From contig NC_089190.1 of NCBI RefSeq assembly GCF_947507565.1, positions 2,170,001 through 2,234,000 on the forward strand: a stretch of DNA of 64,000 nucleotides, in the 5' to 3' direction. The position numbers and the translations under genes were made by a program. The DNA is from Oscarella lobularis. Lineage: Eukaryota; Porifera; Homoscleromorpha; Homosclerophorida; Oscarellidae. The notes below the pieces were generated by a model. It worked only from the letters and a program-made list of their open reading frames with translations, was not told the DNA's origin and did no database searches. Shown piece after piece: positions 36,273 through 46,803 of the stretch. How positions within the stretch are numbered: the first letter of the stretch is position 1; the number at the start of each line of letters is the position of its first letter.

Positions 36273-37553
36273 TTATTCAATGAAATAATCATAATTCGCC
36301 ACAATGCGCTTTCCCGTTTCGAAGGCCGCTTCGAAATCGGCCTCCTCGCACCCATGCTGCACATACCAATGCACAAACGCGCGCACGCGAAATTTTTCCT
36401 CCGCGGCGGCGACGAGCCGACTCACGTACCCTCTCGCCGCACTACTATTACTACACACAGTCAACTCGCGTTCGTTCGTCGCGGCACGTGACCGAGCCGC
36501 GCGCTCAATCCAAAAGTCAATAGGAAATGGATTCCAGTCAACGCATTCCATACCGGCTTTCAATTTCGGCTCGATTCTCGCCAAATCGGCCATCATTCCA
36601 TCGCGCGCGTCGCGTCCGCGCGCAATCGCAAGCACGGCTAAGCTTTTTAGCGGGACGTCGCCATAGCGACAGCCGCCACGTTTGACTTGCCTACATAGCG
36701 TTTGCGTGAGTTCGTACCACGTGGAGGCGGGGTGCACGGACGCCGGTTGATGAAGGGAAAGGAATTTGACGTCGGGGACGCTGCAACAGTGTCGAAACAT
36801 TTCCCACGGTTCTTGCCCAATGCGCACGCCCGTCGATTCGGCTTCGGTTCGAATTGGCGCGAAGCATCCGCAAAGGCGAGACGCGATAACGCGATTAAGA
36901 TCGGGGACGCCGATTTTGGGATTGGGATTCGACCCCGGGCCCCCGGAAGAGGAAGCGTTCGCCGCTTCGAGCGTTTTCAGTATTTCGTCATTGTGAAACA
37001 GGATAATCGCGTCGCAACACCTATTGAGCCTATCTAGACAGAGGAGATTGTTGTACTGCTGAAGGGGGCTTTCTCCCGTCCAATAGGGCGCGACCGTAAC
37101 CGACATCAAGTGCGCTAAAGGATAATCGTCCCGGATCGTTTCGACGAGACGCGATCCCAATCCGGAACCCGTGCCGCCCGATAGGCTATGCGTTACTATG
37201 CAACCCGTAAACGCATCGCAACGTTCCGCTTCGCGACGCAGCGAGTCGATCGTTCGTTCGGCGAGCGATTCGCCGACATTTTCGACGTTGTCATAGTAAC
37301 CGAGAGCCCAGTTCGAACCGCGTCCCCGTTTCGTATTGAGAACGTTTTCGCGACGTAGTAGACGACCCGTGCGCGATTTTAGAAGCGATTGAGTCACCTT
37401 TGGCTCGCTGTCCACGTGAATCGTTCGCAATTTGCCGTCGTAGTGCCGATAGACGGGCGTTTCGCTGAAATTCGACTTTCCCAAGACGGTATTGAGGTAT
37501 TCGAGCCCCAATTGATTCCCGCATTGGCCCACGAACAGAGAAACGGTCGACAT
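36273..37553 (-). CDS. TUBD1: Delta-tubulin
   Basis: An intronless gene of 426 residues. Delta-tubulin is a centriole/basal-body tubulin needed for triplet microtubules. The start MSTVSLFVGQCGNQLGLEYL carries the tubulin N-terminal GQCGNQ nucleotide-binding motif. The glycine-rich loop SLSGGTGSGLGSRLVE is the tubulin signature GGTGSG. Next come APYWTGESPLQQYNNLL and HNDEILK, and the C-terminus is FVHWYVQHGCEEADFEAAFE, which matches delta- rather than alpha/beta-tubulin. The length is close to the family. The absence of introns contrasts with most neighbours. Confidence 0.9.
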   Translation of the reverse strand: MSTVSLFVGQCGNQLGLEYLNTVLGKSNFSETPVYRHYDGKLRTIHVDSEPKVTQSLLKSRTGRLLRRENVLNTKRGRGSNWALGYYDNVENVGESLAERTIDSLRREAERCDAFTGCIVTHSLSGGTGSGLGSRLVETIRDDYPLAHLMSVTVAPYWTGESPLQQYNNLLCLDRLNRCCDAIILFHNDEILKTLEAANASSSGGPGSNPNPKIGVPDLNRVIASRLCGCFAPIRTEAESTGVRIGQEPWEMFRHCCSVPDVKFLSLHQPASVHPASTWYELTQTLCRQVKRGGCRYGDVPLKSLAVLAIARGRDARDGMMADLARIEPKLKAGMECVDWNPFPIDFWIERAARSRAATNERELTVCSNSSAARGYVSRLVAAAEEKFRVRAFVHWYVQHGCEEADFEAAFETGKRIVANYDYFIE

Positions 37554-37776
37554 CGGGTTCGAGTGTTGGTGCGATTTCCCGGATACACTGATTTAGTGAT
37601 TTTTCCCTTTGGGATATATAAACGATATGCGTATTTCTTGCCTATAATAGCAAGACTATAAAAGCAGCTAAGCAAACTGTCTAAAGAAAAAAAAAGCATT
37701 TCTATAGAAATAGGTTTTTTGGATTGACTTCAAAAAAAATCTGTTATTGCGGATTTCCCGTTTTTTCTTCTCCCCC

Positions 37777-40092
37777 TCAAATCCTTACGTATTCAATCAC
37801 GCAATAATTGGAGCCGGGAAACTTCGACGTGGGATTGGAAACGGATATCTTGGCGCCGAGACGACGAGGCACAAACGGAAAACTCGATATCGGTGCCTGA
37901 GGAATTCGAACGAGCAGATGAGTGAGAGAGCACGAGAGCGAATCATCCGACTTCATCGCCTGCAATTGCGCCAAATCGCACTTTTCATCGATCGCAAAAA
38001 AAGTGAAAAACACGCGACAATCTAGAGAGAGCAAATAAAATAAAAATTCACGTGTGTACATATTGTCTTACCCTGAGCAAAGTTGTTCCCAAAGAGGCAG
38101 ATTTCATCGTGGCCACTGAGAGAGAGCCACTGACCAATAATGCGTTGAAGAACGGGCGGACCGTCGGGCAGGGGAGGACCCCTCGATTTCTTATCCGCTT
38201 TCTTATCTATTCAAATAAAAAATTCGATCGCGAATCAATCGATTGCCTTTCTTTTATTTCTTACTCATTTTGATTGGGTCGGACGTCACTTGCAAGACCT
38301 GTGGTTCCATCAGCGGGCTTTTGATCACAGCAAGGAATTTGAGATAGACAATCGACTTCTCGTGCTCCCACTGCGCAAAATGCGACAAAATTTCCTTATC
38401 CTTAAAACGCTTCACGCTCAACCGCGGAAATCTACGTAAAAAACATTATTAATAATAGGAGGGGGTTCTAGATTCTGACATACATTGCTTTGGAATTGAC
38501 GGCTCCCGTCGCTGATGACTGAACGTTGATTTCCGTGCAAGCGTAGGGAAGATTGCTATGCGGATCATTTTTCGCGTGGCAATGTCCGACTCCTTCAACG
38601 CATTGGACGAAATAGTAGGGATGCGGAATTCCCGTCGACGTCGCAGCAAAAACGCGCACTTCGGCTGGACCAATGTAATTCGCAATCTGTATAATATAGA
38701 GATTAGTATTAAATTAGTAATAGAAGTTTGTTTTTTTGCGCGCGCACCTCGACGGTTGGAAATCCTCTTCCGTCGCGATCTTTCAAAACGCCGCGATTCG
38801 GCGAATCGGATTTATAGAGAACGGTCTGCTCGGCTTGCGGCTGTTTGCTGACGTAGAGTTGAGGCGGCGGCGGCGTCCCAATGGAACACATGTGCATTTC
38901 CGGCGGAATCATAGGAATGGGAGCCCCGCCGCCGGCGCCGGACGTTGTCACAATGGGCAAAGCAGTCGACTGATTCTTCACCGCTTTGACGGCGACAGTC
39001 AAATCGACCATATCCTGCGGCGTTTTGTTGCTTACAAACATGGGCGGCAACGACGTGACGACGGTTGTTGCTGACGTCGCCGTCGTCATGGTAACCATAG
39101 GTTCGACGACAGCCGGCGGCGGCGGCGGCGGCGGCGCCGAACTGACGCTGCTCGCCGTCGACGAACGTCGCATGATGGGAACGCCTCCCGTGACGTCATT
39201 GAGCGGCGATTCGACTTGAAACGAGTCGAGTTCGTTGTCGCAGTCGCAATGTCCCGTCGGCGGCGGGATGGGATCGTTGATGACGTCATCGACGTTTCCG
39301 CGCGTCGCGTCGTCGACGATGGAGAAATCGCAGAAGTATTCGGCCGCTTCGCCGGCCGCCTCTTCCAACATCGATTTGCTCATCATGTCGACGTCGACGA
39401 TGTCGCGAAGCATTTCGTCTTTCGATACGGACGCTTCGAAGGCGCGGCGTTCCTGATTGATGACGTCATTCGTCGAGAGGAGCCCGTCGAATGCCTGCGG
39501 ACCGTCGTCGACGTCGTTGTTTACGACGACGCTCTGCGCGAAAGCGTCGTCGTAGGTCAGATTCGCGCTGCGCGTGTCCATGCCGTCGATGACTGGGGCG
39601 GAAAAAGCGCGTTGCAAATTACGGGTTGTTTGCGTGGGGGAGGTCTTTGCGTACCCGGATCGCCGAAGAAGGGAACGGGCGGCGTTCGACCTCCGTCGTC
39701 GGTCATCCAATTGCCGGCGCAAGGCGGCAAACGAACTCGAAGGGCTGCGCGCGAGAAGAACGATTAGAAAAAATATAAACAAAAAACAGTGACGCAAGGT
39801 AAGCCGGCAAAATGACTGAGGGGGGGAAACGCGAAAGAGCGATACCATTTTCACTATCCCTACGCTTCCTGCGCATTTTTCGCGGACCGCTTTCGGCGTT
39901 GGACCGATCGGCGGCGGCGGCGGCGGCGGCGGCGGGGGGTCGACGTTTGCGTTTTCTCGACGCCGCACGGCCACCGGACATGTGAGTTGTAGAGGGGCGC
40001 GGCGCTGCTGGCGAAGCACGAGCTCGCCTTTCGCACGATTTCGCAGGGAAAATAAACGCGCTCATCGTCGCGAAGCGACTGCGCAGGGTCAT
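37777..40092 (-). CDS. Rel-homology (NFAT-like) transcription factor
   Basis: Seven exons by my splicing (39846-40092, 39655-39744, 38748-39592, 38484-38686, 38265-38431, 38072-38206, 37777-38021) give 643 residues in frame. The N-terminal half is low-complexity: a basic NLS-like SRKRKRRPPAAAA, then an acidic Ser/Pro-rich region with polyproline. The Rel DNA-binding domain starts near RGVLKDRDGRGFPTVEIANY and continues IGPAEVRVFAATSTGIPHPY. It goes on to RLSVKRFKDKEILSHFAQWE and LQVTSDPIK, which aligns with the end of the RHD-N of NFAT. An IPT-like domain follows (LSLSGHDEICLFGNNFAQ to LLVRIPQAP), and the protein ends right after it without ankyrin repeats. RGxxKDRxxxGFPTV is closest to NFAT5, while NYIGPA recalls NF-kappaB. 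The start codon is uncertain (alternatives at 40065 or 39981). Confidence 0.75.
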
Positions 40093-41280
40093 ATGGTTCG
40101 AGAGGTCGTAGTCTTCCCCGTTTGTCTCCGCGAGACGCCAACACCGCGGCGTGGCAAAAAAATATTACCTTGATAATCGAACGAGGCCATGGTTCGTGCT
40201 TTTTGGAGGATTCTCGGTGACTTCGCTCTATTCGGTTTCCGCGAGTTGGGGGGAGAGTGGCGTGAATTGGCTCGACGCGTCCCCTTTATCAGCAGAGAGA
40301 ATGTGGGCAGTACTGAGTAGAATTGTGTCACTGGGGAAAACGTCATTGAAGGGAAGTCCCTTACGCAATGCTAGACTGGATGCCCCGTATAGGAAGTAAC
40401 TAAAAATAGTACAGGTTCATTGGAGGTCAATTTTAGCGAACGCCTACGCAGCTAGCCTACCGATTCCGCCAGCTTGGAATTCCATCGTTAATTCAAATAG
40501 TCTTGCTGCAGATTGCTCTGTCTCTGGCTCGTGTGCGTTGCGGGTAGCGCGCGCGCGTGTGAAAACATCGCCCACATTTCACTTTCGACGGGGGGAGCAA
40601 AGGGAAGAGCCCGGCTAAGGTGTGATATGAAAACGAAAGACTTCGCTTTGACCTCAAGGAGAAGATCCGGAAATTTGCGCAAGTTGTTTGTAAACCGCAA
40701 GCTATCCGGTAGGAGGTCATTGCCGCACATGCGCATGTCATCCCATACTCAGAGTTGCGATTTTCGCCTCTTCGGGAAGTCCTGCAGCTGTCTCCGCACC
40801 TGAAATTGCCACCAGCACTCAAGTAAACGAGATTCGGTATTGCAAAACGCTGCCTGTTCTCGTTTTCGCTTCGAAATCTAACTGCAGCGTCCGCGAATAG
40901 CGGACTCCGTACTCCAACACCCACGCTGACTCGAAGTCTTACAACAGTGCCCTGATAAAACATTCATATACGCCCGCTCTCCTTAGATCCGTGAAGTCAG
41001 CTTGCAGAGGGTCACGTGCCCTACACCACTAGATAATTCGCTTTGCGATTCCCACAGTTCTATCTATTCCCTTTCCCGAAACGCCAACTCGACTTATTTT
41101 TAAATTTGACTACGAAAAATCTTATTTTCGGGCACTCCTAACACAAACGAGAACATGCAGGTGACTGGGCGTCATGTGCAGATGCCCAAAGGCGTTTTTA
41201 GCACCGCTATCGTTTAAATTCCCCGAGCAAGCTCCCCTTTCTCAATCAAACACGCCTACCTCTCTCGTGCAGATCCGACA
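40093..41280. other. Divergent intergenic region between the Rel-type factor and the glutamine synthetase
   Basis: 1.19 kb between divergent starts, long for this window. Open frames such as 40493-40963 on the minus strand show no family similarity that I can see and have no clean start context. I find no tRNA or snRNA motifs. It probably holds both promoters and 5'UTRs. Confidence 0.45.
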
Positions 41281-42600
41281 ATGGCGTCAAAATCATCGAA
41301 ACAAATCACGGCCGACACGGCGGAAAAATACGCCGACGATCATGGCATCGAGTTCTTCTTTCTCGTCTACACCGACATCCTCGGCGTTCTGCGCGGCAAA
41401 CTCGTTCCCAAGTCGGCGATTACGATGACGGCCAAAGAAGGCGGTCACTTCTGTCGCGTCATGTTCCGACTCTCCGCCATGGACCCGGATATGATCATCA
41501 TACCCGATTGGCAAACGTTTATTCAGTTGCCATGGAAACCCGAAATCGGTTGGGTGATCTGCGATCTCTATAGTCCGGCGGGCGTTCCCTTTCGCGAGTG
41601 TCCGCGTCTCGCTCTCAAGAACCAAATCGAACGACTCAAAACCCTCGAAAATCACAAAAATCTCGTTCTCAAATCGGGCATCGAATTCGAACTCTATCTC
41701 ATCAATCGCGACGCGACGGCGATCGCCGACAAACTCGACGAACGTCCGGGAATCGATTCGTGTTTCCGTGCCGACGCTCTGATGCGTAACGCGCGCTACT
41801 TCACGCGCGTTTGTCAAATCGCCGACGATCTCGGCTGGGAACCCTATCAAGTCGATCACGAGGGTTCGAGCGGTCAATTTGAATTCAATTTCAAATACAT
41901 CGACGCTCTAACGATGGCTGATCGACATGTTTTCTTTAAATACATGTGTCGTTCGATTGCCGAGGAGGAGGGCATGCGCGTTACGTTCATGCCGAAGCCG
42001 TTTGCTGATAAACTCGGCTCCGGCTGTCACGTGCACGTGTCCCTATGGGAAGGCGATAAGAATGTGTTTCTTGATACGTCCGGGGAGCTGGGTCTCTCTG
42101 GCTTGGGGTATCAATTTCTCGCTGGGGTTTTGGCGAACGCGAAGGCGCTTTGCGCTATCCTGTGTCCCACAGTGAATAGCTATAAGCGTCTCGTTGCCGC
42201 CGGATGGTGTCCCAATCGGATCTCCTATACTGGGGATAATCGATCGCATATGCTTAGGATACCAAATCCGGGGCGTTTTGAAGTTCGTCTCGCCGATATG
42301 GCGGTTAATCCGTATTTAATTCAGGCGGGCGTGATCGCGGCGGGGATCGACGGCGTGACGCGTAAGTTGGAGCCGGGGGAGCGTTGCGATGGCGACGGGG
42401 GGAAGGGGGAGCCGGCGGGGGCCGAAGTGTTGCCGCTTAATTTGCTCGACGCCGTGAGGGAATTGAAGAAGAATCGCGAGCTGCGCGAAGCGATTGGGGT
42501 CGACTGCATGGACGCGTTTGTCATGTTTAAGGAGAATGAATGGGTCGACTATATGAGGCATTTGAGCGAGTGGGAAAAGATCCATACTATTGACTGTTAG
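41281..42600 (+). CDS. Glutamine synthetase of the bacterial GlnT (type III/GSI-like) kind
   Basis: An intronless gene of 439 residues. The fold family ligates ammonia or an amine to the gamma-carboxyl of glutamate using ATP. Blocks seen: FFFLVYTDILGVLRGKLVPK; DPDMIIIPDWQTFIQLPWKP; GIEFELYLI (the GS metal-binding E-x-E); YQVDHEGSSGQFEFNF (matching the bacterial YQ-x-DHE-x-x-x-GQFE); FMPKPFADKLGSGCHVHVSL (matching the GS ATP-binding region); NSYKRLVAAGWCPNRISYTG; RFEVRLADMAVNPYL. These resemble GlnT-type enzymes of bacteria, which include gamma-glutamylmethylamide synthetase-like members, more than the short animal cytosolic GSII. The nearest animal relatives would be lengsin-type. The true substrate is not known. 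Flanking genes are clearly animal, so it is not contamination. Confidence 0.85.
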   Translation: MASKSSKQITADTAEKYADDHGIEFFFLVYTDILGVLRGKLVPKSAITMTAKEGGHFCRVMFRLSAMDPDMIIIPDWQTFIQLPWKPEIGWVICDLYSPAGVPFRECPRLALKNQIERLKTLENHKNLVLKSGIEFELYLINRDATAIADKLDERPGIDSCFRADALMRNARYFTRVCQIADDLGWEPYQVDHEGSSGQFEFNFKYIDALTMADRHVFFKYMCRSIAEEEGMRVTFMPKPFADKLGSGCHVHVSLWEGDKNVFLDTSGELGLSGLGYQFLAGVLANAKALCAILCPTVNSYKRLVAAGWCPNRISYTGDNRSHMLRIPNPGRFEVRLADMAVNPYLIQAGVIAAGIDGVTRKLEPGERCDGDGGKGEPAGAEVLPLNLLDAVRELKKNRELREAIGVDCMDAFVMFKENEWVDYMRHLSEWEKIHTIDC

Positions 42601-42814
42601 ACGAGTGAAAAGTGAACGAACAGTCGCGTGTCTTTTTTTTTCGTTGTCTTGTCCGGGTGACTACACAATCAATTATTTGGGATATTCAGGGGTGGGTGGA
42701 TGTGTGACGTCACGTGTAATGAAAAGCGAGACCCTATCTAGGGAGCCCGTTCAAAAAAAGCGAAAGAAAAGAAACACATAGATGCTGATTTCCCAATTCC
42801 CTCAATCTGACCTT

Positions 42815-43473
42815 CTAATGGAACAAGGATGCCTTTTCTTTGAATGCCGCTCTTCTTGCCTTCTGCTCTTCCGCCTCCTTTTGTTTTTTCTCTTGTTCTG
42901 CTTTGATTTCTTGCTCGAATTTCGCTCCTTTGCTCTGCTCCGCGACTTTGGCTTCGAAGAAACTCTTTGCTCCTTTGACACCCTCCGCCGTGACGTCACA
43001 GACGTTGGCAATCTTGGCCAGACCTTCGCACTCCAATTCGCCCTTCATGGCTTTTTGAAAAATCAACATAAACTGGGGGAAAAGTCAATGATATTTATTA
43101 AATTTATATTTTCAATTGGGGTTGCCTCTCTGAAACTGATTTGCCCGTCGTTGTCTTCATCGACTTCCTTGATCATGCTTTTCAGCTGCAAATGAGTTTG
43201 CGGTTCGCCCAATTTTTCCATCATCAATTTCAATTCCATGAAATCGATGAAATTGCTCCGATCGACGTCGTATCTACCGAATGAATAAACCGCGTGACTA
43301 TGCATTGGCTTCTCTGTTTACTTTTGGAAGACTTTTCGGTATTCCTTGATCTCCTGGATCGAAAACTCCTTGAATTCGGCGTAAACCGACCGGGACACCT
43401 TCGCCGGCGACGCGGAGCCTTCGTTGATGTCCGTGCGTCGATTCAGCTTCGCTGACAGCTCGGAATCGGCCAT
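42815..43473 (-). CDS. EFHD2: EF-hand domain protein, swiprosin type
   Basis: 185 residues from three exons (43322-43473, 43126-43273, 42815-43072). Swiprosins are actin-associated calcium sensors. The start MADSELSAKLNRRTDINEGS matches the vertebrate ELSAKL-RR-D-N block, followed by YAEFKEFS. EF-hand 1 loop is DVDRSNFIDFME and EF-hand 2 loop is DEDNDGQISFRE, both with intact ligands. Then come VKGAKSFFEAKV and a C-terminal coiled coil rich in Glu, Lys and Gln. To keep the family reading ISFRE|FMLIFQKA, intron 2 must start with GC (GAG/GCAACC) and end with CCCCCAG. The start lies 56 bp from the divergent FOXRED1 start. EFHD1 and EFHD2 cannot be separated at this distance. Confidence 0.92.
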
Positions 43474-43529
43474 GGTTGAAGGAGGAGAACAAAGGAAAAT
43501 TTTCGTGGAGTCCCGGATCCTCTAGGCTA

Positions 43530-45110
43530 ATGAATCTCGGACGAATTTTCGCTCGTCGTCTTCACTACGACGTCTGCATCGTCGGAGGTGGAATAATGGG
43601 GTCTTCTTCGGCTTATTTTCTCGCAAACAAAATCGCTCCGTCGTCGATACGAGTCGTAGAACGCGACGCAACGGTTCGTGCGTGGGAGTGGCAATGTAAC
43701 AAGAATAAAAAATCGTTCGTTTTATGTACAGTACGCGCGAGCGTCGACCGTCTTGTCGGCGGGAAGCATTCGCCAACAGTTCAGCGTACCGGGAAACGTT
43801 CGAATGTCGCTATACGGAAGCGAATTTCTGAAGAACGTCGACGAGCATTTGAACGTGGACGCGAACGACGCGTGCGCAGTTCCCGTCGTATGGGGCGGGT
43901 ATCTGTTCCTCGCGACGTCAGCCGGCGAGCAAAGAATGCGAGAAAATCACGTCGTGCAAAAGTCATTGTTACATGGACACGCCCACACACAGAAAGATAA
44001 TAAATAAAATTTACCTTAGGAGCGTTGGAGCTGATGTTGCACTTTTGTCTCCCCGAGATATGGCTACTCGGTTTCCATGGCTCAATTGTGAGGGTCTATC
44101 TCTGGGATCCTTTGGTAAGAAAAAACCATTTTTTATATTTCTGACGCGTTGCTTTTCTCTAGGAGAGAGTAATGAGGGTTGGTTCGATCCGTGGCTACTC
44201 TTATCTGCGTTTCGAAAGAAGGCTTTGTCCATGGGCGTCTCATATCAACAGGGAACAGTAACAGGGATTGAAGTCAATCAAAATCAAGCCAAATCCATCC
44301 AGGCAAAAAAAGACACAATAAAGATTTCCATATAAATATATAATATAATAGGTACTGAATTCGAATAATGAAACGGAGACAATTACGTGCAATTATTTGA
44401 TAAACTGTGCTGGAGCTTGGGCAGCCAACGTTGCCAGGATGGCCGGCATAGGAAACGAGAACAGCAAGGAGGAGATACTACGCGTCGGACTTCCCGTACG
44501 ACCAAGAAAGAGAATGATATTCGCGTTCAAGTGCAACGAGAAATTGTCATCGCTTTGTCCTCTCATTATTGATCCATCCGGGTTTTACGTTCGTCAGGAA
44601 AGTGAACAGCTATTCATATCGGGAAAATCGCCAACAGAGGTGAGAATACATAATTTAAAAATTATTATTATACCTGTGCGTTTTGTTGCTAAGGATCAAG
44701 ACCCGGATGAGCCTGAATTAGATGTCGAGCACGAATTTTTTGACAATGAAATGTGGCCTTACTTGGCTGAAAGAATCCCAGCATTCAATGCTATTAAAGT
44801 ATAGAAAAAATAATACCTATTTTAATTAATTAAAGTATCTCTATTTCTTTTTTAGGTGCAAAATGCCTGGGCTGGTTACTACGACTACAACACGTTGGAT
44901 CAGAACGCCGTCATCGGACGTCATCCTCTAATTCAAAATTTTATATTTGCAAATGGGTTTAGTGGTCACGGGGTCATGCAAAGCCCGGCGGCGGGACGTG
45001 CCGTCAGCGAAATTGTAGTGGAAGGAAAATCAACGTCAATCGACTTAGAAGAATTCGGATTCAATAGAATTATTGAAAACAGGCCATTAAAAGAGAAGAA
45101 CATAATATAA
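43530..45110 (+). CDS. FOXRED1: FAD-dependent oxidoreductase, complex I assembly factor
   Basis: FOXRED1 is a mitochondrial DAO-fold flavoprotein required for respiratory complex I assembly. The start MNLGRIFARRLHYDVCIVGG gives a short basic presequence and the dinucleotide-binding GGGIMG. Exons 43530-43673, 43732-43961 and 44020-44114 join in frame, with four more after them. Family blocks: TVLSAGSIRQQFSVPGNVRM, FPWLNCEGLSLGSFG, GWFDPWLLL, LINCAGAWAANVARMAGIGN, LPVRPRKRMIF, QNAWAGYYDYNTLDQNAVIG and GFSGHGVMQSPAAGRAVSE. The ending EKNII is almost the vertebrate end. One intron near 44310-44352 seems to use a GC donor (CAG/GCAAAA). An alternative GT donor (GAA/GTCAAT) a little upstream would also be in frame. 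Confidence 0.94.
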
Positions 45111-45229
45111 GAGGAGAACATAACCTTGGGGAACTACATATGTATCTATTATGGTGTTTTCTCGGAGTACAAGAAGCTGTCACTTTATTGCTTACAACTT
45201 AAACTTATTTCTAGTCAATCCTATCGTTT

Positions 45230-46608
45230 TTATAGTGACATAAGAGGCGGCGGTTTCATACCAGCTAAAAATGAATAAATCAATAAAAAGACACTTAATT
45301 TCTCACCATACTCACGTGCACCATATTGCATTCCCGGAGGTGGCGCCGGTGGAATTCCCATCATGCCCATATCCTGAGGCATAGCTCCCGGAGGCGGAAG
45401 CATGTGTTGCTGAGGCGGCGGCGGCGGCAGCGGAGGCGGCATAGACGACTGAAGAAGACCCATCTGGGTTTGATATCCCGGAGGTGGAGCAATCACAGGT
45501 TGCTGAGTCATTGATATTTGCATGGGAGGCGGCTGAGCAGCGGCTAGTATGTGCTGCGGCGCGTATTGAGCCGGAAGAGCGTAACTCTGCATGGGAATGG
45601 AGGGGGGCGGGGCAGGTCGGCCCATGCCCGGACGACTGGGCGCGTCGGCGAAGAGTTGATGAGGAAGAGCCATCTTTCGAGAGAGCGGATTCTCAGCAGC
45701 CAAAAGCCTCTCTAAATAAATAAATAAATAATAAATAATCACGTGATTGGTTACCAAATCAATAATAAATAATCACGTGATCAGTTACCGAAATCAATAA
45801 ATAAAGTGATTTTTTCTTACCTGCTGCTGATCCGTGTCTTTCTCCTTTCATTTCTTTCTTGAAGGCGTATGTGACTGAGATGGGTCGGTTGCTTAGATAC
45901 TGGCCGTTCATCGATTCGATTGCCATGTCCGACGCTTCGAAACTTGCGAAATTGATGAAGCCGAATCCTTTAGAATTGCCCGTATCAGGATCACGCATAA
46001 TCTAAAAAATTGATTAATTAATTAATTAAAAATACGTCTTAGACTTACTTTGGGAGTTTGCAAAATAACTCCAAAAGCGCTAAACGTATCATAGAGCATC
46101 TTCTCGTCGACTTCCGAGTCCAAATTCCCTATAAATAAATTCGCTCCCACGTCCAAATTTTTTTGATGGGCTGACGCCTAAAAATGGAGACAATTTCTCC
46201 CAAAAGCGTTCGTTATCGGCTCGATTTTCTCTTGCCTTGTTGACGCGAATCGGTTTTCCGAACATTTTTATCATGTTCATGATCTTCATCGCGTAATCGG
46301 CGTCTTCTTCGCTTAGAAATTCGACGAATCCGTAGCCTTGGTGAACGTTCGTGATGCGATCCTTTGGTATGTGGACGTTTACTGCGGAAAATGCCCTTCG
46401 ACGACGATTTTCGCGTGAATTCGGCGATTCGCTTACCGACGGGACCTGCCTGCAGAAAGAGTTCCCATAAGAGGGCCTCGACGACTTTTTCGTCGAGGTT
46501 CCCCACGTAAACAGTCGCATCTGCACATTCGGATAGCTAAGAAAGCTCTCGGTGGTTTTCCCGCGAAGGATTACCTTGATTCCTTTCTTGCACAGGACCG
46601 GCAGCCAT
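45230..46608 (-). CDS. SF3B4: Splicing factor 3B subunit 4 (SAP49)
   Basis: SF3B4 is a U2 snRNP protein that contacts pre-mRNA at the branch region. The ATG at 46608 starts [11 protein letters not shown]. Two RRMs follow: RRM1 with [20 protein letters not shown] and [23 protein letters not shown]2 with [25 protein letters not shown] and [31 protein letters not shown] leads into the characteristic proline/methionine/glutamine-rich tail ending KPPPLMSL. Six exons or so, with 40-70 bp introns. An upstream in-frame-looking ATG at 46649 belongs to another frame and was not used. The 3' end is convergent with FOXRED1 (120 bp between stops). Confidence 0.95.
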
Positions 46609-46622
46609 GGCGAAGACCAAAC

Positions 46623-46632
46623 GCGCATGCGC
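46623..46632 (-). promoter_or_regulatory. NRF-1-type palindrome in the SF3B4 5' region
   Basis: GCGCATGCGC, the core of the NRF-1 consensus, lies 14 bp before the SF3B4 start codon. NRF-1 sites are common in promoters of housekeeping genes of animals. A weaker GCGCATGCG occurs near 47515 between eIF5A and PRXL2B. Confidence 0.5.
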
Positions 46633-46803
46633 GGCTCTCCGGCGGACAAATGCGCGCTAACCCAAACTCAAAAAGGTTAATTTTTTATACTAAGACACAA
46701 ACAGAGCCACGTGAAGGTCAATCGTGCAAATACGATGCCAATTGGGAGACACACGTCCAATCATGAGTAACCATTTCTTCCCAGAGACTTGCAAAGAAAC
46801 TCT

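Noticed and set aside
38709-40019. Membrane-anchored N-terminus of the Rel-type factor (hydrophobic FLFIFFLIVLLA)
   Set aside because: The hydrophobic stretch is a T-rich intron read through; splicing removes it and joins exon 1 to MTDDGG.
40493-40963. 156-codon minus-strand open frame upstream of the glutamine synthetase
   Set aside because: No family similarity, no splice support and low-complexity Arg-rich composition.
41281-42600. Bacterial contamination as the source of the GlnT-like gene
   Set aside because: It is flanked on both sides by intron-containing animal genes in the same sequence, and no bacterial operon surrounds it.
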